This document shows, one piece after another, positions 41,668-50,118 of a DNA stretch of 64,000 nucleotides (positions are counted from its first letter, which is position 1; each line of letters opens with the position of its first letter). The DNA lies in contig NZ_JACHJC010000001.1 of the NCBI RefSeq assembly GCF_014203425.1, positions 930,001 to 994,000 of the forward strand, given 5' to 3'. The notes under the pieces were generated by a model. The model searched no databases, was not told the DNA's origin, and worked only from the letters and a program-made list of their open reading frames with translations. The DNA comes from Micromonospora echinospora (GTDB lineage Bacteria > Actinomycetota > Actinomycetes > Mycobacteriales > Micromonosporaceae). The position numbers and the translations under genes are program-made.

Positions 41668-42644
41668 CAGAGCTTCCCGGCTGGCTGTTGCGGCACCTTG
41701 AGCGCGGCGCCGGGCTGCGGCGTCACGAGCTGGGTGGCGACGCTGGCGCACATCTCCGCGCCGTACGACAGGCTGGCCCTGCTCGGGTAGCGCATCATGA
41801 CCGAGAGACTCCACTTGTCGGTGAACGCCAGGCAGCTGACGTGCCAGTTGCCGTCGTATGCGAGCCGCGTCCAGCCGTTCTTCATGTGCACCGGGCCCTG
41901 CGCCTTGATCGTCGCGGGCAGGCCGTCGATGATGCCCCATCGGCCACCGCCGGAGCGCTCCCTCTGCTGCTTGACGCTGCCGGCCACCTTGGTCATTTCG
42001 CTGAGCAGCCACTTCGTCCACTTGGGCCCGGCGGCGCGGCCGTCGGCGATGCAGTCGCCGAGGCGGACCGCGTCCCGGGGGGACATCTCGGTGAAGCTCC
42101 ACCAGCCCTTGTATTCGGGCACGTCACCGGGCCGGGTGTCGGTCAGGCCGCAGATGCGGATCGCGCGCGCGATGACCGGGTCCGGCTTGCCGCCCGGCTG
42201 CGGCCGGTAGGAGCCGCCGGCCGCCCGGTAGACCCTGTTGGCGCCGTCGTCGTCGCTGTTGCGGATCGCCAGGATCGCCGCCTTCTTCAGTTCGTCGCTC
42301 GGCTCCTTCTCGCCGAGCTGGCGCAGGTAGTCCGCGACGATCCAGGCCTTGAGCATCGACTCGGTGGAGCTGGTCTGGCTCATGTTCTTCGCGCCGGTGA
42401 CGGTGCCCGTCTCGCGGTCCATCAGTGCCCAGGAGAAAAACTCGCCCTCGAACTTCACCGAGACCGGCGCGTCGGCGAGCGTCGGCGGTGCGGGCGCGGT
42501 CGGGCTCGGCGCCGGGACCTGCCCACCGCCGATGCCGCCCTCGCCGCTGCCGCCGGCGAACTTGGCGTACGCGGCGGGCACCAGCATGACGCCACCGACG
42601 AGGACCGCCACGATGGCGAGCACCATGGTCACGCGAGGTCGCAT
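41667..42644 (-). CDS. Exported serine hydrolase (beta-lactamase/PBP fold) 2
   Basis: A 325-residue paralogue of the next gene. Signal or anchor segment MVLAIVAVLVGGVMLVPAAY, a Gly/Pro/Ala linker, then SMLK (SxxK), SDD in place of SDN, and KNG. Shared blocks such as GPKWTKWLLSEM and SPRDAVRLGDCIADGRAAG show recent duplication. The SDD change could alter or weaken catalysis. The ATG is at 42644; an upstream in-frame start exists but lacks homology. Confidence 0.82.
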   Translation of the reverse strand: MRPRVTMVLAIVAVLVGGVMLVPAAYAKFAGGSGEGGIGGGQVPAPSPTAPAPPTLADAPVSVKFEGEFFSWALMDRETGTVTGAKNMSQTSSTESMLKAWIVADYLRQLGEKEPSDELKKAAILAIRNSDDDGANRVYRAAGGSYRPQPGGKPDPVIARAIRICGLTDTRPGDVPEYKGWWSFTEMSPRDAVRLGDCIADGRAAGPKWTKWLLSEMTKVAGSVKQQRERSGGGRWGIIDGLPATIKAQGPVHMKNGWTRLAYDGNWHVSCLAFTDKWSLSVMMRYPSRASLSYGAEMCASVATQLVTPQPGAALKVPQQPAGKL

Positions 42645-43009
42645 GAGTGGTGAACTCCAGATGTATGGCCGGGGGGACCGGCGCTTCCGCAGGTTTCGCT
42701 CCGGTCGCCACACGGCCGGGGGAATTGGCCTGAACGGTGACGATCTTGGAGCCGAACGGCTTGCCGGGGGAAGTCTACTTCCGGACTGTCGATATGCCAG
42801 GTCTCGACACCCGCCGACTTGGCCGGAAGGGCGGGTTATTGACATGCTTTGCCAGCCTTGGGGGGTTTCATCTTCACGGAGTAATCGACATCACACCAAC
42901 TCTCCGATGGCCACCGACCACGGCAGGCGCTTGTCCGATCACGGAAGGTGGCTCGCGAAAGCTGTTACACCCTCTAGTGTCAATCGTTCCGAGCTGTAAC
43001 ACTGGCTCC
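42645..43009. promoter_or_regulatory. Divergent intergenic region before the paa operon
   Basis: 365 bp with no supported gene between serine hydrolase 2 and paaA. It contains an inverted repeat, TGTTACA at 42963-42969 and TGTAACA at 42995-43001, just before paaA. The right arm overlaps TAACACT, a possible -10 placed for a near-leaderless paaA message. TTGACA at 42839-42844 has no matching -10. No paaR-type regulator gene lies next to it. Confidence 0.45.
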
Positions 43010-44074
43010 ATGTATGGCAATGACTTCGCCCCGCCGGAGGACGCTCCGGGCGGCGGCCTGCTCGGCGAGGTGGAGGCGGCGGAGGCGGCGCTGCGCGAAG
43101 CGGCGGCGCGGGCCCGGCGCGGCGGCGCGGCGCCGGACGAGGACGTCGAGGCGTACTTCGCCGACGTCATCAACGCCGACCAGAAGATCGAACCCCGCGA
43201 CTGGATGCCCGAGGCGTACCGCAGGACGCTGATCCGGCAGATCGCCCAGCACGCGCACTCCGAGATCATCGGCATGCAGCCGGAGGGCAACTGGATCAGC
43301 CGGGCACCGTCACTCAAGCGCAAGGCCATCCTGCTGGCGAAGGTGCAGGACGAGGCCGGCCACGGCCTCTACCTGTACGCGGCGGCCGAGACGCTCGGGA
43401 TCAGCCGCGACGAGCTGGTGGAGCTGCTGCTCGACGGGCGGCAGAAGTACAGCTCGATCTTCAACTACCCGACGCTGACCTGGGCCGACGTGGGCGCCAT
43501 CGGCTGGCTGGTGGACGGCGCGGCGATCGTCAACCAGGTGCCGCTGTGCCGCTGCTCCTACGGGCCGTACGCCCGGGCGATGATCCGGGTCTGCAAGGAG
43601 GAGTCGTTCCACCAGCGGCAGGGCTACGAGATCCTGCACACGCTGGCGCACGGCACCGAGGCGCAGAAGGCGATGGCCCAGGACGCGGTGGACCGCTGGT
43701 GGTACCCGTCACTTGCCATGTTCGGCCCGCCCGACGGCGACTCGACGCACAGCGCGCAGTCCATGGCCTGGAAGATCAAGCGCTTCTCCAACGACGAGCT
43801 GCGCCAGCGCTTCGTCGACATGTGCGTCGGCCAGGCGGAGGTGCTCGGCCTCACCCTGCCCGACCCGGACCTGCGCTGGAACGACGAGCGCCAGGCGTAC
43901 GACTACACCCAGCCCGACTACGCCGAGCTGATGCGTGTCATCAAGGGCGACGGGCCGTGCAACAGGGAGCGCATGGCGCACCGGCGCAAGGCGCACGCCG
44001 ACGGCGCGTGGGTACGGGAGGCCGCCGCGGCGTACGCCGCGAAGCGGGCGGAACGAAAGGCGGTAGCGGCATGA
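43010..44074 (+). CDS. paaA: 1,2-phenylacetyl-CoA epoxidase subunit PaaA
   Basis: A 354-residue diiron catalytic subunit that epoxidises phenylacetyl-CoA with O2. Ferritin-like helices carry iron ligands: E and H around [15 protein letters not shown] (ExxH) and [14 protein letters not shown] (E, H). The length is slightly above E. coli PaaA because of an Ala/Arg-rich N-terminus of about 35 residues. It starts an operon paaA-B-C-D-E in which every junction overlaps by 4 bp. ATG 43010 has no good ribosome site, consistent with a short or absent leader. Confidence 0.95.
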   Translation: MYGNDFAPPEDAPGGGLLGEVEAAEAALREAAARARRGGAAPDEDVEAYFADVINADQKIEPRDWMPEAYRRTLIRQIAQHAHSEIIGMQPEGNWISRAPSLKRKAILLAKVQDEAGHGLYLYAAAETLGISRDELVELLLDGRQKYSSIFNYPTLTWADVGAIGWLVDGAAIVNQVPLCRCSYGPYARAMIRVCKEESFHQRQGYEILHTLAHGTEAQKAMAQDAVDRWWYPSLAMFGPPDGDSTHSAQSMAWKIKRFSNDELRQRFVDMCVGQAEVLGLTLPDPDLRWNDERQAYDYTQPDYAELMRVIKGDGPCNRERMAHRRKAHADGAWVREAAAAYAAKRAERKAVAA

Positions 44075-44415
44075 GCGAACGCACCGAGCGAAGCGAGGGC
44101 CGTGAGGGCATGCCCGGCCAGCCCGGCGTGAGCGGCGCGTCCTCTCCCCTCTGGGAGGTCTTCGTGCGGGCCCGCCGTGGCCTGTCGCACACCCACGTCG
44201 GCAGCCTGCACGCCCCCGACGCCGAGCTGGCCCTGCGCAACGCCCGCGACCTCTACACCCGCCGGCAGGAGGGCGTCTCGATCTGGGTGGTGCCGGCGAG
44301 CGCGATCACCGCGTCCAGCCCGGACGAGAAGGACGCTTTCTTCGACCCGGCCGCCGACAAGGTCTACCGGCACCCGACGTTCTACGAGGTCCCCGAAGGG
44401 GCGGCGCACCTATGA
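44071..44415 (+). CDS. paaB: 1,2-phenylacetyl-CoA epoxidase subunit PaaB
   Basis: A 114-residue subunit. The core from about residue 25 ([52 protein letters not shown]) is clear PaaB and helps bridge the PaaAC dimers. The first 24 residues ([13 protein letters not shown]...) have no counterpart in E. coli PaaB. They are encoded by a CGAGCGAAGCGAG-type repeat at 44071-44098. ATG 44071 overlaps the paaA stop. An internal ATG at 44110 is an alternative start. Confidence 0.94.
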   Translation: MSERTERSEGREGMPGQPGVSGASSPLWEVFVRARRGLSHTHVGSLHAPDAELALRNARDLYTRRQEGVSIWVVPASAITASSPDEKDAFFDPAADKVYRHPTFYEVPEGAAHL

Positions 44416-45134
44416 GCCGGTTCGACTTCACGCTCGCCATCGGCGACGACGCGCTCATCGCGGCGCAGCGCCTCGGCGAGTGGACCTCCCGCGCGCCGGA
44501 GATGGAAGAGGACATCGCGCTCGCCAACATCGCCCTCGACCAGCTCGGCGCGGCCCGGCTGCTGCTCACGTACGCGGGCGAGCTGGAGGGCGCCGGCCGG
44601 GACGAGGACGACCTGGCCTTCCTGCGCGACGACCGCGAGTTCCGCAACTGCCTGCTGGTCGAGCTGCCCAACGGCGACTTCGGCGTGACCATGGCGAAGC
44701 TGTTCTTCCTGGCCGCGTACCAGGTGCCGCTGTACACGGCGCTGGCCAGCTGCGCGGACGAGCGGCTGGCAGCGGTCGGCGCGAAGGCGCGCAAGGAGTC
44801 GGCGTACCACCTGGACCACGCCGCGCTGTGGGTGAAGCGGCTCGGCGACGGCACCGAGGAGTCGCACCGGCGCATGCAGGACGCGGTCGACCACGTGTGG
44901 CCGTACGTCCACGAGCTGTTCGACCCCGATCCGGCGGCGCCGGTCGACCCGGCCACCCTTCGGGCCGACTTCGACGCCACTGTGGCCGCCGTGCTGGACG
45001 AGGCGACGCTCACCCGCCCGGAGACGGGCTGGACGCCCGGCGGCGGCCGGGACGGCCTGCACACCGAACACCTCTCCTACCTGCTCGCCGAGATGCAGGT
45101 GCTGCACCGCGCCCACCCCGGAGCAAGCTGGTGA
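44412..45134 (+). CDS. paaC: 1,2-phenylacetyl-CoA epoxidase subunit PaaC
   Basis: A 240-residue structural, non-catalytic ferritin-like partner of PaaA. Motifs LGEWTSRAPEMEEDIALANI, LFFLAAYQVPLYTAL and KARKESAYHLDHAALWVKRL are family-typical. It overlaps paaB and paaD by 4 bp each. Confidence 0.95.
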   Translation: MSRFDFTLAIGDDALIAAQRLGEWTSRAPEMEEDIALANIALDQLGAARLLLTYAGELEGAGRDEDDLAFLRDDREFRNCLLVELPNGDFGVTMAKLFFLAAYQVPLYTALASCADERLAAVGAKARKESAYHLDHAALWVKRLGDGTEESHRRMQDAVDHVWPYVHELFDPDPAAPVDPATLRADFDATVAAVLDEATLTRPETGWTPGGGRDGLHTEHLSYLLAEMQVLHRAHPGASW

Positions 45135-45607
45135 CAAGCGCGAGGGACGCCGCGGCGGCGGTGGTGGACCCGGAGATCCGGGTCATCACCATCGACGAGC
45201 TGGGCATCCTGCGCGCGGTCGACGAGGAGCCCGGCACCGGCCGGGTCGTCGTCACCATCACACCCACCTACACCGGCTGCCCGGCCATGGACGTGATCCG
45301 GGAGGACATCCGCCGGGCGCTGGCCACCGCCGGGCATCCGGACGCCGAGGTACGCACCGTCTACCACCCGGCGTGGAGCACGGACTGGATCTCCGACGCG
45401 GGCCGGGCCAAGCTCGCCGCCGCCGGCATCGCCCCGCCCGCCTCGCGCGGCGACGACACAGTGGTGCCGCTGACCCTGGCCGTACGCTGCCCGCGCTGCG
45501 GCTCGCCGGAGACCACGCAGATCAGCCGCTTCGGCTCGACCGCGTGCAAGGCGCTGTGGCGCTGCCGCTCCTGTTCCGAACCCTTCGACCACCTGAAGGC
45601 GCTGTGA
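45131..45607 (+). CDS. paaD: Phenylacetyl-CoA epoxidase assembly protein PaaD
   Basis: A 158-residue protein with an N-terminal DUF59/MIP18-like domain (VVDPEIRVITIDELGILRAV, PTYTGCPAMDVI). The C-terminus binds zinc through four cysteines (CPRCGSPE ... CRSC). It probably assists iron cluster or diiron centre assembly in the epoxidase. GTG 45131 overlaps the paaC stop. Confidence 0.93.
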   Translation: MTSARDAAAAVVDPEIRVITIDELGILRAVDEEPGTGRVVVTITPTYTGCPAMDVIREDIRRALATAGHPDAEVRTVYHPAWSTDWISDAGRAKLAAAGIAPPASRGDDTVVPLTLAVRCPRCGSPETTQISRFGSTACKALWRCRSCSEPFDHLKAL

Positions 45608-46716
45608 CTGTCACCATCACGCGGCCGGTTCGCCGCCGGCCGGTCTTCCACCCGCTGCCCGTGGCCGCCGTGGACCGGCTCACCGACGACTCGGTGTCGA
45701 TCACGTTCGCGGTGCCGGAGGAGCTGCGCGAGACGTTCGCGTTCTCCGCCGGGCAGCACCTCACCGTCCGCCGCCCGGCCGACGCCGACGGCGGGGAGGT
45801 GCGGCGGTCGTACTCGATCTGCTCCACCCCCGACGAGCTGGCCCGGCACGGCCGGTTGCGGATCGGGGTGCGTGAGGTGCCGGGCGGGGCGTTCTCCGCG
45901 TACGCCTGCGGCGCGCTGCGTGGCGGCGACACCGTCGAGGTGCTGCCGCCGCTGGGCCACTTCACCTCCGCGTTCGCCCCGGACCGGGCCCGCCGGTACG
46001 GCGCGGTGGTCGCCGGTTCCGGCATCACCCCGGTGCTCGGGCTGGCCGCGACCGCGCTGGCGGTCGAGCCGCGCAGCACGTTCACGCTGGTGTACGGCAA
46101 CCGCACGGCGAACTCGGTGATGTTCGCCGAGGAGCTGGCCGACCTGAAGGACCGCTACCCGACCCGGCTGCACCTGGTGCACGTGCTGTCCCGGGAGATG
46201 GGCGAGTCGGCGCTGCTGTCCGGTCGGATCGACGCCGACCGGCTGACCCGGCTGCTCGACACCGTCGTACCGGGGGACGAGATCGATGAGTGGTTCCTCT
46301 GCGGCCCGTACGGGATGGTGGTGGACGCCAAGGCGGTGCTGGCGGGTCGCGGCGTGCCGGACGCGGCGGTGCACACCGAGCTGTTCCACGTCGACGCCCC
46401 GCCGGAGCCGGTGCGCCGCGAGGTCGAGCGGTCCGGCGCCGGCGCCGAGGTGACGATCGTGCTGGACGGGCGCTCGTCGAGTTTCACGATGGGCCGGGAC
46501 GAGCGGGTGCTGGACGCGGCCCTGCGGGTGCGCGGCGAGCTGCCGTACGCGTGCAAGGGCGGGGTGTGCTCGACCTGCCGGGCCCGGGTGGTCTCGGGCG
46601 AGGTGACGATGGCGCGCAACTACGCGCTGGAGCCCGACGAGGTGGCCGCTGGTTACGTGCTGACCTGCCAGTCGAGCCCGGTCACCGACGAGCTGACAGT
46701 CGACTACGACGCGTGA
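45604..46716 (+). CDS. paaE: Phenylacetyl-CoA epoxidase reductase PaaE
   Basis: A 370-residue electron-transfer subunit. The FAD domain has RRSYSICSTP, the NAD(P)H domain has VVAGSGITPVLGL and FLCGPYGMV, and a C-terminal plant-type 2Fe-2S ferredoxin domain has CKGGVCSTCRA plus a later Cys in VLTCQSS. It passes electrons from NAD(P)H to PaaA. GTG 45604 overlaps the paaD stop. paaG/H/J/K/Z are not adjacent, so only the epoxidase step is encoded here. Confidence 0.95.
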   Translation: MTVTITRPVRRRPVFHPLPVAAVDRLTDDSVSITFAVPEELRETFAFSAGQHLTVRRPADADGGEVRRSYSICSTPDELARHGRLRIGVREVPGGAFSAYACGALRGGDTVEVLPPLGHFTSAFAPDRARRYGAVVAGSGITPVLGLAATALAVEPRSTFTLVYGNRTANSVMFAEELADLKDRYPTRLHLVHVLSREMGESALLSGRIDADRLTRLLDTVVPGDEIDEWFLCGPYGMVVDAKAVLAGRGVPDAAVHTELFHVDAPPEPVRREVERSGAGAEVTIVLDGRSSSFTMGRDERVLDAALRVRGELPYACKGGVCSTCRARVVSGEVTMARNYALEPDEVAAGYVLTCQSSPVTDELTVDYDA

Positions 46717-46717
46717 G

Positions 46718-46747
46718 CTGACCGGCGGGCCGGCGCCCGCCGGTCAG
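46718..46747. terminator. Terminator after the paa operon
   Basis: A perfect 13-bp stem, CTGACCGGCGGGC (46718-46730), loop CGGC, complement 46735-46747. It starts at the paaE stop and covers the last codons of the convergent membrane protein gene, so it serves both strands. Confidence 0.8.
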
Positions 46748-47391
46748 ATCGACAGCGGCGCCATGGCCTGACGGCCCCGGGCCCGCCGGACGTGGCCACG
46801 CCATCCGGCGAGGAGCGCGAACAGCGTCCAGCCGACCGCGCCGAGCACGAGCATGCTCCGCTTGCCGCCGACGTCGACCTTCTCGGCGTCGGCCAGTTCC
46901 ACCTGCCCCTGCGGGTCGGTGAGCACCGTGAGTTGCTGGCCGACCCGGTAGCCGGGAGCGCTGCCCCGGTATACGAGCGGCTCGTCGAGCGGACCGGAGT
47001 CGCCGCGGAGCGCGAACTCGTGCCGCTTGCCGGACGTCTGCACGTCGGTGATGGTGACCTGCTGGGCGACGCCCCGCTGCTGCAGCACCGCCTCGGGGGC
47101 GAGCTGCACGCTGCCCACCAGCACGAAGAGGGCCGGCACCACCGACAGGACGGCCAGCCACCAGGCCCGGTGCAGCAGGCGCAGGGCGACGGCGACGGTG
47201 AAGCAGCCGGCCAGGCCGAGGCAGATCGGCACGGCCTGCGACAGGCCGACGGTCAGGTACCCGACGAGCGTGTTCACCACGATCACGGCGAGGCCGAGGC
47301 CGGCCACCACGGCTGTCATGGCGAGGGACCAGAGGGCAGGGCGGGCGCCCGCCACGACTACCGGGGTGTGCGGATGTGATGCGACGGACAC
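46744..47391 (-). CDS. Membrane protein with DUF3592-like layout
   Basis: A 215-residue protein. Three hydrophobic segments lie in the N-terminal 95 residues, then a beta-rich loop (QQVTITDVQTSGKRHEFALR, YRVGQQLTVLTDPQGQVELA) and one more helix (LVLGAVGWTLFALLAGW). The loop resembles DUF3592-type membrane proteins, but I am not sure of the family. GTG 47391. It converges on paaE. Confidence 0.7.
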   Translation of the reverse strand: MSVASHPHTPVVVAGARPALWSLAMTAVVAGLGLAVIVVNTLVGYLTVGLSQAVPICLGLAGCFTVAVALRLLHRAWWLAVLSVVPALFVLVGSVQLAPEAVLQQRGVAQQVTITDVQTSGKRHEFALRGDSGPLDEPLVYRGSAPGYRVGQQLTVLTDPQGQVELADAEKVDVGGKRSMLVLGAVGWTLFALLAGWRGHVRRARGRQAMAPLSI

Positions 47392-47449
47392 GCCGCGAGC
47401 CTAGGCGACGGACGCAAGACCGCCGACGCGCCCGTCGCCCGGACGCGGC

Positions 47450-48214
47450 TCAGCTCGGCGCTTTGACCTCGCCGTCGAAGGCGATGCTGCGCCAGAGGTC
47501 GAACTGGCGGTCGTTGCCGATCAGCGGGTTGCCGACGAGCGCGACGGCGGCGTAGACCTCCTCGTTGTTGCGAAGCAGGCGGAAGTAACCGGGGCCGACC
47601 AGGGCGATGCCCCGGTTGGTGGACTGGATGAGCTTCATGTCGTCCTTCCAGAGTTCGAGGGGTGGGTTTCCGGTGAGCTGCCGGGCGACGTCGGCGCGCA
47701 TGCTGTCGAGGTCGATGAAGGAGGGGTCGATCTTGCCGGTGGTGCTGGTCTCCCGGTGCCCGCGCGCGTAGGAGGCGTCGCGGCCGAGCCGCCTCAGCAC
47801 GGCGGCGGTGGCGAGCACGGAGGCGGAGTACTGGGCGGGGGTCATCCGCTGGTCGACGCCGTTGTAGTCGATCTCCCAGCCGACCAGGAGCGTGTTGCCG
47901 TCACCGGCCGGGATCGGCCCGCTGCCGCGGCTGGACCCGGCGTGGTTGGCCCGCCCGCCGGAGATGACGTGGAAGACGCCGTTGTAGTCGACGAGCGCGT
48001 GGCAGAGCGGCCCGGGCAGGTCGGAGCGGCCGTTGATGCAGATGCCCAGGGCGGGGTGCGGGTTGGTGGCGCTGGAGGCGGCGGCGGTGTGGTGCCAGAG
48101 CACGCCGATCGGGTTGAACGAGCTGCCGGCCACGCGGCCGAGCCAGTTGCCCTCCTCCACCACCGTGACGCCGGCCGAGCGCAGCACGTCGGCGAGCCAC
48201 GGAATGGTGGCCAT
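47450..48214 (-). CDS. N-acetylmuramoyl-L-alanine amidase (Amidase_2/PGRP type)
   Basis: A 254-residue zinc amidase domain. GVLWHHTAA carries the first zinc histidine, LCHALVDYNGVFHVISGGRA and ANHAG follow, and YARGHRETSTTGKIDPSF gives the second His and the catalytic Lys/Asp region. About 75 C-terminal residues (WKDDMKLIQSTNRGIALVGP) look like a small binding module, as in phage endolysins. It has no signal peptide of its own. Its ATG overlaps the stop of a micro-ORF (48214-48378) that encodes one. Confidence 0.85.
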   Translation of the reverse strand: MATIPWLADVLRSAGVTVVEEGNWLGRVAGSSFNPIGVLWHHTAAASSATNPHPALGICINGRSDLPGPLCHALVDYNGVFHVISGGRANHAGSSRGSGPIPAGDGNTLLVGWEIDYNGVDQRMTPAQYSASVLATAAVLRRLGRDASYARGHRETSTTGKIDPSFIDLDSMRADVARQLTGNPPLELWKDDMKLIQSTNRGIALVGPGYFRLLRNNEEVYAAVALVGNPLIGNDRQFDLWRSIAFDGEVKAPS

Positions 48215-48378
48215 CAGCGCTCCAGCAGGTCGGCGAGGCACTCCGGCGCGGTGGTGGCCGCCGCGGCGGGGCGAGGGCCGGCGGCGAGGGCCAGGCCGCC
48301 GGCCGCGAGTGGCGCGAGGACGAGCAAGGCGCGCCGGCGGAACGCGCGCCTCGTGCGGGGTACGGGTGCGTCAGTCAT
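48214..48378 (-). CDS. Signal-peptide-like micro-ORF overlapping the amidase gene
   Basis: 54 residues: an Arg-rich start (RTRRAFRRRALLV), a hydrophobic core (LVLAPLAAGGLALAAG) and AAAATTAPECLADLLER. It looks like a Sec or Tat signal peptide with a very short mature part. Its TGA overlaps the amidase ATG (TGATG), in a different frame. ATG 48378 lies in a short inverted repeat, CATCGAT (48376-48382) and ATCGATG (48395-48401). It may be a real exported peptide or the severed leader of the amidase. Confidence 0.6.
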   Translation of the reverse strand: MTDAPVPRTRRAFRRRALLVLAPLAAGGLALAAGPRPAAAATTAPECLADLLER

Positions 48379-48486
48379 CGATGAATCGTAGGTTATCGAT
48401 GGAATTCCCGGGGGCGTGGCGCTCGTCACCGTGTTTTCCGCGCCGGATCCCCAGGGTGGGCCGGTCGGGGCCGGGGGCGGTCGGCG

Positions 48487-48492
48487 TACGCT
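48487..48492 (+). promoter_or_regulatory. -10 box of mqnC
   Basis: TACGCT ends eight bases before GTG 48500, so a leaderless or one-base-leader mRNA is expected. The same hexamer precedes mqnE (21678-21683). Confidence 0.4.
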
Positions 48493-48499
48493 CGGGAGT

Positions 48500-49690
48500 G
48501 TGACGGCGAACCGGGAGATCGACGACATCCTGCAACGCGGCGCGGACGGCGGGCGCATCACGCCCGAGGAGGCGCTGCTGCTCTACATCGACGCGCCCTT
48601 CCACGCGCTGGGCGAGGCGGCCGACGCGGTACGGCGGCGCCGCTACCCGGACAACATCGTCACGTACCTGATCGACCGCAACATCAACTACACGAACGTC
48701 TGCGTGACGGCGTGCAAGTTCTGCGCGTTCTACCGGGCCCCCAAGCACAAGGAGGGCTGGACCCACCCGACCGAGGAGATCCTGCGCCGCTGCGGCGAGG
48801 CGGTCGAGCTGGGCGCCACCCAGGTCATGCTTCAGGGCGGGCACCACCCGGACTACGGCGTGGAGTACTACGAGGAGTTGTTCTCCTCGGTCAAGAAGGC
48901 GTACCCGCAGCTCGCGATCCACTCGATCGGCCCGAGCGAGATCCTGCACATGGCGAAGGTCTCCGGTGTGAGCCTGGACGAGGCCATCGCCCGGATCAAG
49001 GCCGCCGGCCTGGACTCGATCGCCGGCGCCGGCGCCGAGATGCTGCCGGACCGGCCGCGCAAGGCGATCGCGCCGCTGAAGGAGTCCGGCGCCCGCTGGC
49101 TGGAGGTCATGGAGCTGGCGCACCGGCAGGGCCTGGAGTCGACGGCCACCATGATGATGGGCACCGGCGAGACCAACGCCGAGCGGATCGAGCACCTGCG
49201 GATGATCCGCGACGTGCAGGACCGCACCGGCGGCTTCCGGGCCTTCATCCCGTGGACGTACCAGCCGGAGAACAACCACCTGAAGGGCCGCACCCAGGCG
49301 ACCACGCTGGAGTACCTGCGGCTGGTCGCGGTGGCCCGGCTGTTCTTCGAGACGGTGCCGCACCTGCAGGCGTCCTGGCTGACCACCGGCAAGGACGTCG
49401 GGCAGCTCGCGCTGCACATGGGCGTGGACGACCTCGGCTCGATCATGCTGGAGGAGAACGTCATCTCCTCCGCCGGCGCCCGGCACCGGTCCAACCTGCA
49501 CGAGCTGATCGGCATGATCCGGTCGGCCGACCGGATCCCCGCGCAGCGGGACACGCTCTACAACCGGCTCGCGGTGCACCACACGCCCGCCGACGACCCG
49601 AGCGACGACCGCGTGGTCTCGCACTTCTCGTCGATCGCGCTGCCCGGCGGTGGGGCCGGGAAGTCGCTGCCGCTGGTCGAGGTCAACTGA
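48500..49690 (+). CDS. mqnC: Cyclic dehypoxanthinyl futalosine synthase MqnC
   Basis: A 396-residue radical SAM enzyme that cyclises dehypoxanthine futalosine. NYTNVCVTACKFCAF carries the CxxxCxxC cluster motif. VMLQGGHHPDYGVEYYEELF, GAGAEML and TATMMMGTGETNAERIEHL are MqnC-specific. GTG 48500 is taken as start because homology begins just after it; an in-frame upstream extension to 48416 has no support. It is divergent from the signal-peptide micro-ORF/amidase pair. Confidence 0.94.
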   Translation: MTANREIDDILQRGADGGRITPEEALLLYIDAPFHALGEAADAVRRRRYPDNIVTYLIDRNINYTNVCVTACKFCAFYRAPKHKEGWTHPTEEILRRCGEAVELGATQVMLQGGHHPDYGVEYYEELFSSVKKAYPQLAIHSIGPSEILHMAKVSGVSLDEAIARIKAAGLDSIAGAGAEMLPDRPRKAIAPLKESGARWLEVMELAHRQGLESTATMMMGTGETNAERIEHLRMIRDVQDRTGGFRAFIPWTYQPENNHLKGRTQATTLEYLRLVAVARLFFETVPHLQASWLTTGKDVGQLALHMGVDDLGSIMLEENVISSAGARHRSNLHELIGMIRSADRIPAQRDTLYNRLAVHHTPADDPSDDRVVSHFSSIALPGGGAGKSLPLVEVN

Positions 49691-50118
49691 CCTCGTTCCC
49701 CCGTTCGGCCGGTCGGCTCCCGTCGTGCGGCCGGAGCTCCGCCCGTTTCCGGTGAAGCTTCCGCCAGGGGTCTTCACCTGCGTGATCACCGGCGGCTAGC
49801 CTGCCCGCGCGACACCACCGATCCGGCCCGCGAGCAGGCAGGTAACAGGTCGGCGGCGACCCGGGTGAGCACGGCCCGGCACGTCGGCGACGCCATTACG
49901 CTGGCGGCGTCCGTCGGGGACGGTCGTCCTCCATCGGCCCATGAGGGCCGTTCACATAACGCACCGCGGCAAGGGCGGGATGGGTGACCATCCCGCCCTT
50001 GCCGTCTGTCGAATCGATGGGAATTCCCACCGTGGGACGCTGGCGCGACGCTGCGTCGCTCCGGTACCGTCCCTTCGTTCGTGCGTTGATCGGCGCGTCC
50101 CTACCCCCCGGGGGAACA
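49691..50118 (+). other. Intergenic region with promoter-like site and strong hairpin (possible small RNA)
   Basis: 428 bp without a convincing ORF. GGTGAAG (49751-49757) and CTTCACC (49772-49778) form a stem that may end mqnC transcription. TTCACC at 49773-49778 and TAGCCT at 49797-49802, 18 bp apart, look like a promoter. Transcription from about 49809 would run to the 16-bp hairpin at 49968-50003, giving a possible RNA of about 195 nt. Inner complementary segments exist (GACGCC/GGCGTC near 49889-49913). Confidence 0.35.
49968..50003 (+). terminator. GNRA-loop hairpin upstream of the LPXTG gene
   Basis: A 16-bp perfect stem, GGCAAGGGCGGGATGG, loop GTGA, with its complement at 49988-50003. 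It closely matches the hairpin at 51398-51427 downstream of the LPXTG gene. Confidence 0.75.

Noticed and set aside
48500..49690. Reading MqnC or MqnE as F420-synthesis CofH
   Set aside because: Close relatives, but specific motifs and the presence of MqnA, L, P and M support futalosine pathway enzymes.
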